Origin: a virus
DNA length: 51,059 nucleotides
Reading direction: 5' to 3' (one strand)
Virus record (IMG/VR): IMGVR_UViG_3300027801_000035
Location: 1 to 51,059 of that record
The first letter of the stretch is position 1. Each line of letters starts with the position of its first letter. Shown in pieces: positions 42,028-49,998 of the stretch. A program made the position numbers and the translations under genes. The notes under the pieces were generated by a model. The model saw only the letters and a program-made list of their open reading frames with translations, searched no databases and was not told the origin of the DNA.

Positions 42028-43523
42028 TAACCGCACACAGAAAAGACGAATCTCGAATTTTTTTAGAAAGCCAAGACACCGGCCTTCTTATGGAGTTGTG
42101 CGAGTACTTTACCTTTTACGCTGAAGGATACAAGTTTATGCCAGCTTATAGAAATAAGTTATGGGATGGAAAAATACGTTTGTTTGATAGACGTTCTAAT
42201 ACTTTGCCTTATGGCTTACTCAAAAGAGTAGCAGAGTTTTGTTACGAAAGAAACTACAAAATTGAATATGATGATTCTTTAAAGAACAACACCTTATTCG
42301 AAGAAAAGGGAGAACTAGAAAAATTTGCTAATAATCTTTCTTTATCGAATGGCGGTAAAACTATTACACCTCGTGATTACCAGTTAGATGCGTTTATCCA
42401 CGCTGCGCAAAACCATAGATGTTTACTGTTATCTCCTACTGGATCTGGTAAATCGCTTATCATCTATATGTTACTAAGATACTTTTTAGATAACGACATG
42501 GATAAAAAGGCGCTGGTGGTAGTTCCTACAACATCGTTGGTTGAGCAGATGTATAAAGACTTTGACGAGTATTCAAAAAACGATAGTACCTTTTCTGCAG
42601 AAGAAGATGTGCACCGAATTTATTCAGGAAAAGAAAAGCACGATTTTGATCAGTCAGTGGTAATTACTACATGGCAAAGCGCTATTAAATTACATGCAAG
42701 TTGGTTTGTTCAATACGGCTTTGTAGTAGGTGATGAAGCTCACACCTTTAAAGCTAAATCGTTAACTACAATTATGAATCGATTGACAGAAGCGTACGTG
42801 CGAATAGGAACTACAGGAACCATTGATGATGCTATCTCTAATCAAATGACGTTAGAAGGTAATTTCGGACCTATTCGAAAAGTTACAACTACAAAGGAGT
42901 TGATTGATTCTAACACGTTAGCACAATTGACTGTGCAGTGTTTAGTACTAAAGTATTCAGACGAAGAAAAGAAGATATGCAAAGGACTGAAATACCAAGA
43001 TGAAATCGATTTTATCGTGAGCCATGAAAAACGTAATCGATTTATTGTGAATCTTACGTGTGATCAGCAGGGGAATTCTTTAGTGCTATACAATCTGGTG
43101 CAAAAACACGGTAAGCCTCTTTACGATATGTTTGTTGAAAAATGCAAAAGCACAGGACGTAAAGTATTCTTTGTATCAGGTGCAGTAAACGCTGAAGAGC
43201 GCGAAAGAATACGAGCTATTACTGAAAAGGAAAAGAACGCGATTATTGTTGCGAGTGTGGGTACCTTTAGTACAGGTATAAATATAGTTAACCTGCACAA
43301 TATAATGTTTGCTTCACCAACAAAATCACAAATAAGAGTTTTACAATCTATCGGAAGAGGATTAAGAAAAACAGAAGATGGTCAAGGGACGACTATTTAC
43401 GATTTAGCTGACGATTTGTCATGGAAGAAATCTAAGAACTACACCTTGAATCACGCAATTGCACGAGTTAAAATATACACTAAAGAGAAGTTTAACTATA
43501 AAATCAGTGAGGTGCCACTATGA
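42024..43523 (+). CDS. uvsW: ATP-dependent recombination helicase UvsW
   Basis: 499 residues, close to T4 UvsW (503). The N-terminal domain (RIFLESQDTGLLMELCEYFT, then AEGYKFMPAYRNKLWDGKIR) is the UvsW DNA-binding part. Helicase superfamily 2 motifs follow: Q-motif-like ITPRDYQLDAF, Walker A at 137-144 (SPTGSGKS), DEAH (VVGDEAHTF), TGT (RIGTTGTI), GTFSTGIN and the motif VI QSIGRGLRKTEDG. UvsW drives branch migration and unwinds R-loops, switching replication from origin to recombination mode. Its 3' end overlaps the next gene by 4 bp. Confidence 0.95.
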   Translation: MITAHRKDESRIFLESQDTGLLMELCEYFTFYAEGYKFMPAYRNKLWDGKIRLFDRRSNTLPYGLLKRVAEFCYERNYKIEYDDSLKNNTLFEEKGELEKFANNLSLSNGGKTITPRDYQLDAFIHAAQNHRCLLLSPTGSGKSLIIYMLLRYFLDNDMDKKALVVVPTTSLVEQMYKDFDEYSKNDSTFSAEEDVHRIYSGKEKHDFDQSVVITTWQSAIKLHASWFVQYGFVVGDEAHTFKAKSLTTIMNRLTEAYVRIGTTGTIDDAISNQMTLEGNFGPIRKVTTTKELIDSNTLAQLTVQCLVLKYSDEEKKICKGLKYQDEIDFIVSHEKRNRFIVNLTCDQQGNSLVLYNLVQKHGKPLYDMFVEKCKSTGRKVFFVSGAVNAEERERIRAITEKEKNAIIVASVGTFSTGINIVNLHNIMFASPTKSQIRVLQSIGRGLRKTEDGQGTTIYDLADDLSWKKSKNYTLNHAIARVKIYTKEKFNYKISEVPL

Positions 43524-44047
43524 GCGATTATAACCCATCAGACGATTTAAAACAACACATGCGTGAAGCAGCAATAATGAGCTATCGATTAGTGGACGGC
43601 AGTTACATATTGGCAGAAGAAATAGATGCTGACGAAGAAAACAACGTGATATACATTGCTGACGCGTTAGAACTTAATGTTATAGGTGCAAGAGCGTACT
43701 TCACTTGTTGGTTAGATTCAGAAGAAGATGAAATGATCCAGCTTGTCGGAGATAAGATCGTAGGTCGTACAGAGACACCGATGCATCTAAAAATGGATTA
43801 CCATAGATACTATATACTTCAGAAATTGAAGAACGTTTTAACGAAAGACGAAATAAGTAAAGTAATTGAAGAGATGTTTAATCCTCCAGTTGATAATCAA
43901 GATTTAACAGATGAATACGAAGAGGAAGAAAAATGGAAAACCGATGGCGGTATTAGTTCTGAAAAGAATTTGAAACCCGATTATGGATTTGAATCAACCT
44001 CTGACTACCATTTTAAATGGAGAAAGAAGTTTAAAGGAAACAACTAG
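43520..44047 (+). CDS. Sm-like small protein downstream of uvsW
   Basis: 175 residues. Residues about 20-85 (MSYRLVDGSYILAEEIDADE, then ENNVIYIADALELN) resemble an Sm/LSM-like beta barrel as annotated in cyanophage hypothetical proteins. The rest is acidic and ends with a short basic tail (HFKWRKKFKGNN). It lies between uvsW (4-bp overlap) and the promoter of gp55, so it belongs to the uvsY-uvsW operon. T4 has the small gene uvsW.1 in about this place, but I see no clear sequence match. A nucleic-acid-binding or RNA-related role is only a suggestion. Confidence 0.55.
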   Translation: MSDYNPSDDLKQHMREAAIMSYRLVDGSYILAEEIDADEENNVIYIADALELNVIGARAYFTCWLDSEEDEMIQLVGDKIVGRTETPMHLKMDYHRYYILQKLKNVLTKDEISKVIEEMFNPPVDNQDLTDEYEEEEKWKTDGGISSEKNLKPDYGFESTSDYHFKWRKKFKGNN

Positions 44048-44137
44048 TCATACCCTTTCCTTGTTTGGTTTTAATTATTATACCAAAAAAGCAGACAGTT
44101 GTAAATAAAAAAGTGCGAAAAAGGGTAACTTTTTTTA
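44048..44137 (+). terminator. Possible terminator region after the uvsW operon
   Basis: TACCCTTT near 44051 can pair with AAAGGGTA near 44120, enclosing a smaller TTTGGT/ACCAAA hairpin, and is followed by seven T. The long loop makes this uncertain. Confidence 0.35.
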
Positions 44138-44166
44138 TTTACTTTTGAGTGATAATATAGTATAAT
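44138..44166 (+). promoter_or_regulatory. Sigma70-like promoter for gp55
   Basis: TTTACT, 17 nt, then TATAAT (44161-44166) followed by AG. The ATG is 15 nt after the -10 box, leaving a leader of about 8 nt with no Shine-Dalgarno sequence. Use of a host-type promoter is expected, since gp55 must be made before late transcription. Confidence 0.72.
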
Positions 44167-44180
44167 AGATACAGAAAATA

Positions 44181-44777
44181 ATGAAAAGCGAACCTAATAA
44201 AAAACCTAAAATTAAACCTAGGGATAAACCACACTACGTAAACAATAAACAGTTTTCCCAGTCAGTAGTAGATTATGTCACCTCTGTGAATGAAGCTCGT
44301 GAAAAGATGGTAGATGAGCCTAGAATTACAGAGTATATCGGCACATGTTTTCTAAAAATTGCAGAAGGATTATCGCACAAACCAAATTTCGTAGGGTACA
44401 CATACCGCGAAGAAATGGTCATGGATGGAGTAGAAAATTGTATTAAAGCAATAATGAATTACGATGTTAAAAAGGCAACACGTACTGGATTACCAAACGC
44501 CTTTGCTTACTTTACACAAATTGTGTACTTTGCCTTTTTGCGCAGAATAGCTAAAGAGAAGAAGCAGCAAGAAATAAAAGAAAAATATATAGACTATGCT
44601 GGAGCTAGCGCCTTTATGGAAATTGGCGATCATCCAGATTCAAATGGCATCGTTGATAGAGTACGTTATAAATCACAAAGAATTAGATACAATGACGATA
44701 AGATTAAACAGTTTGGAAAAGAACTTAAAAAACGTGCTAAGAAAAAAGTAGTAGGCGGATTAGAAAAATTTCTATAA
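44181..44777 (+). CDS. gp55: Late-transcription sigma factor gp55
   Basis: 198 residues (T4 gp55 is 185). The core REEMVMDGVENCIKAIMNYD followed by NAFAYFTQIVYFAFLRRIAK is the sigma region 2 remnant that binds host RNA polymerase core and recognises TATAAATA. The C terminus is strongly basic (LKKRAKKKVVGGLEKFL), the part that in T4 contacts the sliding clamp gp45. The many exact TATAAATA boxes in the window are its expected targets. The co-activator gp33 and the clamp gp45 are not in the window. It is followed by gp47 after 6 bp. Confidence 0.93.
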   Translation: MKSEPNKKPKIKPRDKPHYVNNKQFSQSVVDYVTSVNEAREKMVDEPRITEYIGTCFLKIAEGLSHKPNFVGYTYREEMVMDGVENCIKAIMNYDVKKATRTGLPNAFAYFTQIVYFAFLRRIAKEKKQQEIKEKYIDYAGASAFMEIGDHPDSNGIVDRVRYKSQRIRYNDDKIKQFGKELKKRAKKKVVGGLEKFL

Positions 44778-44783
44778 TACATT

Positions 44784-45842
44784 ATGCGAATAGCGATATT
44801 GAATGATACTCATGCCGGAGTTAAAAATGGTGCTGATATCTTTTTAGATTATTCAGAAAAATTTTATGATGAAACCTTTTTTCCGTACTTGGTTGAACAC
44901 GGAATAAAGAAGATAATTCACTTAGGTGATTATTTCGAGCATCGTAAGTATGTAAACTATAAAGTTCTTGAACATAACTACGAAACGTTTGTTTCTAAGT
45001 TATACGAGCATGATATGCACATGGATATTATTCCAGGAAATCATGACGTTTATTTTAAGAACACTAACAACCTAAATTCGCTTGAACAAATTCTAAGTAA
45101 GTATAGTGATCGTATTCATATACACATGGATCCAAAAGTAATTAATTATGATGGATTAGATATTGGCTTAGTTCCGTGGATAAGCAAAGATAACGAAGAA
45201 GAATGTATGGAGTTTATGCGTACTGCTTCTGCTCCTATTCTTATGGGTCACTTAGAACTTGGCGGTTTTAGATATATGGCTAATGCTAATATCACATCAC
45301 ATGGTATGGGCACAGAAATTTTTCAAAGATATGAAGCTGTTTATTCTGGCCATTATCATACAAAGAGTACACAGGAAAATGTAACGTATCTTGGTACTCA
45401 ATTTGAACTTACTTGGTCTGATGCTGGTGATCCTAAATACTTTCATGTATTAGATACTGATACCCGCGATATTTTGCCAGTGCGTAATCCTGCGGTGTTG
45501 TTTCAAAAAATTATCTATGATGGTGATGACGAGCCAACACTTGAACAGGAAAGAATAGAAGGAACATATATCAAAGTTGTTGTAAGTAATAAAAAAGATC
45601 TATTTGCCTTTGATCAGTTCATGGACAAGTTGTATAATCTTAATCCACACGAAGTACGCATTATAGAAAACTTTGATGAACTTGCAGGTGGTAGTATCGA
45701 CGATGACGATGTTGATACTGTCGATACACCTACACTATTAAACAGTTATATCGACACAGCAAAAACAAATTTGAATAATGACATTCTCAAGAAAATGATG
45801 AATGAACTCTATATAGAAGCACAGGCTTATGATAATATTTAA
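44784..45842 (+). CDS. gp47: Recombination nuclease subunit gp47 (Mre11-like)
   Basis: 352 residues (T4 gp47 is 339). The metallophosphatase motifs are all visible: ILNDTHAG (D8, H10), IHLGDYFEHRK, IPGNHDVYF, ILMGHLELGG and YSGHYHTK. With gp46 it forms the Mre11/Rad50-type complex that resects DNA ends for recombination-dependent replication. It overlaps gp46 by 14 bp, which favours matched synthesis. The C-terminal 100 residues, after PTLEQERIEGTYIKVVV, are acidic in part (SIDDDDVDTVDTP). Confidence 0.95.
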   Translation: MRIAILNDTHAGVKNGADIFLDYSEKFYDETFFPYLVEHGIKKIIHLGDYFEHRKYVNYKVLEHNYETFVSKLYEHDMHMDIIPGNHDVYFKNTNNLNSLEQILSKYSDRIHIHMDPKVINYDGLDIGLVPWISKDNEEECMEFMRTASAPILMGHLELGGFRYMANANITSHGMGTEIFQRYEAVYSGHYHTKSTQENVTYLGTQFELTWSDAGDPKYFHVLDTDTRDILPVRNPAVLFQKIIYDGDDEPTLEQERIEGTYIKVVVSNKKDLFAFDQFMDKLYNLNPHEVRIIENFDELAGGSIDDDDVDTVDTPTLLNSYIDTAKTNLNNDILKKMMNELYIEAQAYDNI

Positions 45843-47529
45843 GAAGGTCCAATACAAAAACTTCCTTTCAACTGGCAATAAAGAAACTACGGTTTATCTC
45901 AATCAGGATAAATCTACATTAGTTGTTGGTGCTAATGGTGCAGGTAAATCTACATTACTTGATGCTCTATCGTTTTCCCTATTTGGTAAACCACACCGTA
46001 GTATTAACAAGCCTCAACTTGTAAATACTATCAACAATAAAAACTGTTTAGTTACAGTTGAATTTTCTGTAGGTGGTTTAGAGTATAAGATCATCCGCGG
46101 TATGAAGCCCAATATATTTGAAGTATACAGAAATGGACAACTGCTAAATCAAGAATCTCATAGCAGGGATTACCAAAAAATTATTGAGCAGAACATTCTT
46201 AAGCTTAACCATAAGTCTTTTCACCAAGTGGTTGTTTTAGGATCATCTAACTTTATTCCTTTTATGCAACTACCTTCGCACTCAAGACGAAGTGTTATTG
46301 AAGACTTGTTGGATATCGGTATTTTTACTAAGATGAATGTAGTCTTAAAAGATAAAATAAATTTGTTGCGTAGTCAATCGCAAGATACTGATAATAAGCT
46401 CGATTTGCTTAAAGAAACAATTCAACTACAGGCCAAACATATCGCAGATCTTAAAAACATTGATACGTCTAATAAAGAAAAGAATGAAAAAAAGATTGCG
46501 CTGATCGATGATGAAAACCAAGTATTGATTGATAGTAATAAAGAACTACAAGAAGAGTACGATAATACTTACACTGAGGTAAAGGCGAATATGGATACCG
46601 CTCATAACAAAATACAAGATCATAGTTTCGCAGAACAATCTTGGAATTTGAATGTAGGTAAAATTGTCAAAGAGGCTAAATTCTATGAAGAAAATAACGT
46701 GTGTCCTACGTGTTCTCAAGAATTAAGTTTAGATTTAAAAACCAAAAAAGAATCTGAAGCTAGAAAAAAGGCAAAAGACATAAGTTCAAGAATAACTAAC
46801 TCTATTGAAAAGCGTCTTGGTATAGAAGAATTGCATGAGAAGTACCGTAAACAATGGGTACATCTAAACGAAGTTCAAACATCTATTAATAATAATAAGT
46901 TGAGGTTGACATCCAATAACGAAAAGATTGATGACTTAAAAATAGTTGAAACCGTAAAAGACACAAAGACAGCAGAAGATAAACTGTTAAGTGATAAAGA
47001 AGAACGCGAAAAACTTTCTGAACTAAGAGTAGAACAATCTAAACTAAGTTCTTATATGGACGCATTAAGTGAGCTATTGCGTGATACAGGCATTAAAACA
47101 AAAGTTATCCGCCAGTATCTACCTGTCATGAACAAGCTTATAAATCAATATCTTCAGGTTCTAGACTTCTTTGTGTTGTTTAATTTGGATGAATCGTTCA
47201 ACGAAACTATCCGTTCTCGCCATAGGGATGTATTTACTTATCCATCTTTTTCTGAAGGTGAAAAGCAACGTATTGATTTAAGCCTTCTTTTCGCTTGGCG
47301 TCAAATCGCTAAAATGAAAAACTCAGCAAATACTAATCTGTTGATTCTTGACGAAACATTTGATTCGAGCATGGATGCAGACGGTGTTGACAACCTCCTC
47401 AAAATACTTTATACACTAGGAGATGATACTAACGTTTTCATTATTTCTCATAAACAGGATATGCTCGAGGGCAAATTTCCGCGGAAACTAGAGTTTGAAA
47501 AGGTAAATAATTTCAGCAGAATGAAGTGA
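45829..47529 (+). CDS. gp46: Recombination nuclease ATPase subunit gp46 (Rad50-like)
   Basis: 566 residues (T4 gp46 is 560). Walker A is at 34-42 (GANGAGKST). A Q-loop-like region follows (FHQVVVLGSSNFIPFMQL). Two coiled-coil arms flank a zinc hook with C292-P-T-C295. Near the C terminus lie the ABC signature (FSEGEKQRIDLSL), Walker B (LLILDETFDSSMD) and the H-loop (VFIISHKQD). Together with gp47 it processes ends and is needed for arrest of host DNA synthesis in T4. It is followed by 114 bp without a gene holding the promoter of the VWA gene. Confidence 0.96.
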   Translation: MIIFKKVQYKNFLSTGNKETTVYLNQDKSTLVVGANGAGKSTLLDALSFSLFGKPHRSINKPQLVNTINNKNCLVTVEFSVGGLEYKIIRGMKPNIFEVYRNGQLLNQESHSRDYQKIIEQNILKLNHKSFHQVVVLGSSNFIPFMQLPSHSRRSVIEDLLDIGIFTKMNVVLKDKINLLRSQSQDTDNKLDLLKETIQLQAKHIADLKNIDTSNKEKNEKKIALIDDENQVLIDSNKELQEEYDNTYTEVKANMDTAHNKIQDHSFAEQSWNLNVGKIVKEAKFYEENNVCPTCSQELSLDLKTKKESEARKKAKDISSRITNSIEKRLGIEELHEKYRKQWVHLNEVQTSINNNKLRLTSNNEKIDDLKIVETVKDTKTAEDKLLSDKEEREKLSELRVEQSKLSSYMDALSELLRDTGIKTKVIRQYLPVMNKLINQYLQVLDFFVLFNLDESFNETIRSRHRDVFTYPSFSEGEKQRIDLSLLFAWRQIAKMKNSANTNLLILDETFDSSMDADGVDNLLKILYTLGDDTNVFIISHKQDMLEGKFPRKLEFEKVNNFSRMK

Positions 47530-47588
47530 TTTTTCATAAGTTGTTGATAGTAATATAGTTAGTGTTTTGACATAGCTGCATTTTGTTA

Positions 47589-47617
47589 TGTACTTTTGCC
47601 TCATTCTATGGTATAAT
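47589..47617 (+). promoter_or_regulatory. Sigma70-like promoter for the VWA gene
   Basis: TGTACT, 17 nt, then TATAAT (47612-47617) followed by AG. A TTGACA also occurs at 47567-47572 but has no good -10 partner at the right distance. The -10 box is part of the 32-nt element shared with the AAA+ gene. Confidence 0.68.
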
Positions 47618-47642
47618 AGTACTATAACAATTAGGTAAGGTT
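47611..47642 (+). repeat. Shared promoter/leader element, copy 1
   Basis: 32 nt matching 49954-49985 with two mismatches. It includes TATAAT, the perfect palindrome ATAGTACTAT just after it, ACAATTA, and AAGGTT serving as ribosome binding site. Confidence 0.85.
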
Positions 47643-47643
47643 T

Positions 47644-49914
47644 ATGGAAAAAATACTCGATTTACAAAATCAATCATCTGTAGCACGGTTACTCGCCACA
47701 GAGAATATTACGGTCACTCACAAAAGGGGTATCACAACCGCATACTTCGATGTAAAGCATCGTGTACTTGGTCTTCCAGTCTGGAAAGATAAAGGCAAAG
47801 TGGTGTATGATATGCTTGTTGGTCACGAAGTATCACATGCTCTTTTTACTCCTGCTGATGGATTTGAAAAGTTTGTTGAGGAAGAAGGACGTAAGCATTT
47901 TGACATCTTAAACATTATTGAAGACATTCGTATCGAGCGGCTTATTAAAAACAAGTATGCAGGCATGCCAAGAATATTCAATGGTGCTTATAAGGACCTT
48001 GTAGAAAACGACTTTTTCGGTATTAACGACAAAGATGTTCCATCACTAGGCTTCCTTGATCGTTTGAATTTACGCGGTAAGATTGGTACAGTTGTCGATA
48101 TTCCTCTCAACGATGATGAAGAAAAGCTTTACCGAGAATGCTATGCTGCAGAAACATTTGAAGATGTAGTTGAGCTTTATCACAAAGTAAAGAAGTTTGC
48201 ACAGGAAGAAGCCAAAGCTAAAAAGCAAGAGGCTGACGACAACGAAGATCAAGAAGGTGATACTTCTGAAGATGGCGAAGGTGAACAACTTGAACCACAG
48301 GAAAGTAGTTCTGAAGATGGCGATGGTTTCAGTAATTCTTCTTTACCTGAAGATACTTCTGACGAAGCAGACGATGGCACAGAATCACACAGTGTTCCAT
48401 CTGCTGTCAGTGACGAAGAAATAGAAGAGGCTTTAGGCGATTATTTAGACAAAAGAAAAAAACAATTCGCCGAAACTGACGAAGATGATGATCTTGGTCA
48501 AGACGGAGCAGGTCGTAAAAGCGATTCCAATGGTGAAGATGTTATCATTGAGCCTACGACTACAAAAGCACTTGAAGAAAATTTAGTTGACAAAGAATCG
48601 TTAAAGGCCGGTCATAAAAGGGAAGCAATTGCGCTATGGCCTACAAAAAAGACTATTAATAAACACATCGTAGGCTATAAAGAAGTGATGAAAGCTCGAG
48701 GTAAGCTTGAAGAATTTTATCCTGAAGAATATTACTGTCCTAAGGAGCGCGCTGATTACGTATCTAAACTCACCTATAGCGCGATTGAATTTAAGAAGAA
48801 GACTAACAAAAAGGTTAATGTACTTGCTCGTGAATTTGAACGTAGAAAAGCAGCTTATCAGTATTCACGAGCTCAAGAGTCTCGTCGTGGTACATTAGAT
48901 GTAAATAAACTGCACAAGTACAAATATGACGATCAGATTTTTCAATCAGTCATGCACCTTGCAGATGCAAAAAGCCATGGTATGATATTCTTTATTGACT
49001 ACTCAGGCTCAATGAGCGCGGTGCTTAAGGACGTATTAGAACACACTTTGAATCTAGTCCACTTTTGTAAGAAGGTTGGTATTCCATACAAAGTTTACTC
49101 CTTTACATCAAACTATTCTTTAGATAAAGAAGACGTTTCTCAATCAGACATGGAGTTTGATCTATCAGACTTAGTTTTAGCAGAATTGTTTTCAAGCGAT
49201 ATGACAGCAAAGGAATACAACGAAGCTTTTCAAATGGTGACTTGTCAAATACTCAATTCCAATGAATATAGATTTAGCCAACAAGGAGTTTCAAAGTTCG
49301 AACACTTGGGTGGTACTCCACTCGATCATACATTAATTGCTTCACATCAGATTGTAGACGATTTTAGAAAAAAGAACCCTGTGCAAAAGCTGAATGTCAT
49401 TGTTCTAACTGATGGTGAATCACACAGCTGTGGTCCAACTGAAGGTTGGGCCGCAGGTACATTTTTCACCAACGTAGCAGGAAAACAAAGATCGATAAAA
49501 CGTCATTACGCAACTGAACAATATATTCAATTGTTGAAAGAAGTAAAGGGCGTCAACACTATTGGCTTCTTTCTTCCAAATAACAGGCGTGCAGGTAATC
49601 AACATCTTAATGCAATGGCAAGATCAGCTCATAGTGTTGTAGAAGCTTATGGAAAAGCAGGTCAATATATGAAAAAGTACCGCAAGGACAAGTGCTTTCA
49701 TATGTCTAAATGTTTTGGTTACGATTCGTACTTTCTACTCTCAAGTGATGTTGAAATTGAAGATGATGACTTCGACTTCTCAACCACTGAAGGAAAAACC
49801 ATTTCAGACAACCGCGGAGAACAAAGTAAGCTTGCCCGCCAATTTGCTAAACATAATGTAGCAAACCGTACAAATCGGATAATCATGACAAAATTTGCTG
49901 AAATAATTGCCTAA
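47644..49914 (+). CDS. Metallopeptidase-like/VWA protein, partner of the AAA+ ATPase
   Basis: 756 residues. The N-terminal domain has a zincin-type H61-E-V-S-H65 and a downstream NIIEDIRIERLI (E93, D94, E98), the layout of putative metallopeptidase domains of the DUF2201 type. Residues about 185-305 are an acidic Ser/Glu/Asp linker. A von Willebrand A domain follows with a complete metal-ion-dependent adhesion site: D452-Y-S454-G-S456, T558 (LGGTPLD) and D590 (LTDGES). Such proteins, including CobT of cobaltochelatase, work with MoxR/CobS-type AAA+ ATPases, and one is encoded directly downstream. There is no CobN, so cobalt insertion is doubtful. It has its own sigma70-like promoter. The likely role is an ATPase-driven protein remodelling or metal-handling complex; the substrate is unknown. 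Confidence 0.82.
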   Translation: MEKILDLQNQSSVARLLATENITVTHKRGITTAYFDVKHRVLGLPVWKDKGKVVYDMLVGHEVSHALFTPADGFEKFVEEEGRKHFDILNIIEDIRIERLIKNKYAGMPRIFNGAYKDLVENDFFGINDKDVPSLGFLDRLNLRGKIGTVVDIPLNDDEEKLYRECYAAETFEDVVELYHKVKKFAQEEAKAKKQEADDNEDQEGDTSEDGEGEQLEPQESSSEDGDGFSNSSLPEDTSDEADDGTESHSVPSAVSDEEIEEALGDYLDKRKKQFAETDEDDDLGQDGAGRKSDSNGEDVIIEPTTTKALEENLVDKESLKAGHKREAIALWPTKKTINKHIVGYKEVMKARGKLEEFYPEEYYCPKERADYVSKLTYSAIEFKKKTNKKVNVLAREFERRKAAYQYSRAQESRRGTLDVNKLHKYKYDDQIFQSVMHLADAKSHGMIFFIDYSGSMSAVLKDVLEHTLNLVHFCKKVGIPYKVYSFTSNYSLDKEDVSQSDMEFDLSDLVLAELFSSDMTAKEYNEAFQMVTCQILNSNEYRFSQQGVSKFEHLGGTPLDHTLIASHQIVDDFRKKNPVQKLNVIVLTDGESHSCGPTEGWAAGTFFTNVAGKQRSIKRHYATEQYIQLLKEVKGVNTIGFFLPNNRRAGNQHLNAMARSAHSVVEAYGKAGQYMKKYRKDKCFHMSKCFGYDSYFLLSSDVEIEDDDFDFSTTEGKTISDNRGEQSKLARQFAKHNVANRTNRIIMTKFAEIIA

Positions 49915-49931
49915 TAGGGGCCATTTTATTA

Positions 49932-49960
49932 TTTACACACCGCTAAAAATATAGTATAAT
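49932..49960 (+). promoter_or_regulatory. Sigma70-like promoter for the AAA+ gene
   Basis: TTTACA, 17 nt, then TATAAT (49955-49960) followed by AG. The ATG is 38 nt further on. It is the closest of the three such promoters to the sigma70 consensus. Confidence 0.75.
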
Positions 49961-49985
49961 AGTACTATAACAATTAAGAAAGGTT
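49954..49985 (+). repeat. Shared promoter/leader element, copy 2
   Basis: Matches 47611-47642 with two mismatches, including the palindrome ATAGTACTAT and AAGGTT. Here AAGG lies about 15 nt before the ATG, further than in copy 1. Confidence 0.85.
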
Positions 49986-49998
49986 AGAAAAACAAAAT

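Noticed and set aside
43277-43284. Exact TATAAATA inside uvsW
   Set aside because: It falls in the conserved helicase motif coding for TGINIV, has no start codon close downstream, and is best explained by coding constraint in AT-rich DNA.
47567-47572. Perfect TTGACA upstream of the VWA gene as the -35 box
   Set aside because: It lies about 39 nt before the TATAAT, and the sequence 16-18 nt after it is no good -10 box. The 17-nt-spaced TGTACT is the better partner, though a second weak promoter cannot be excluded.
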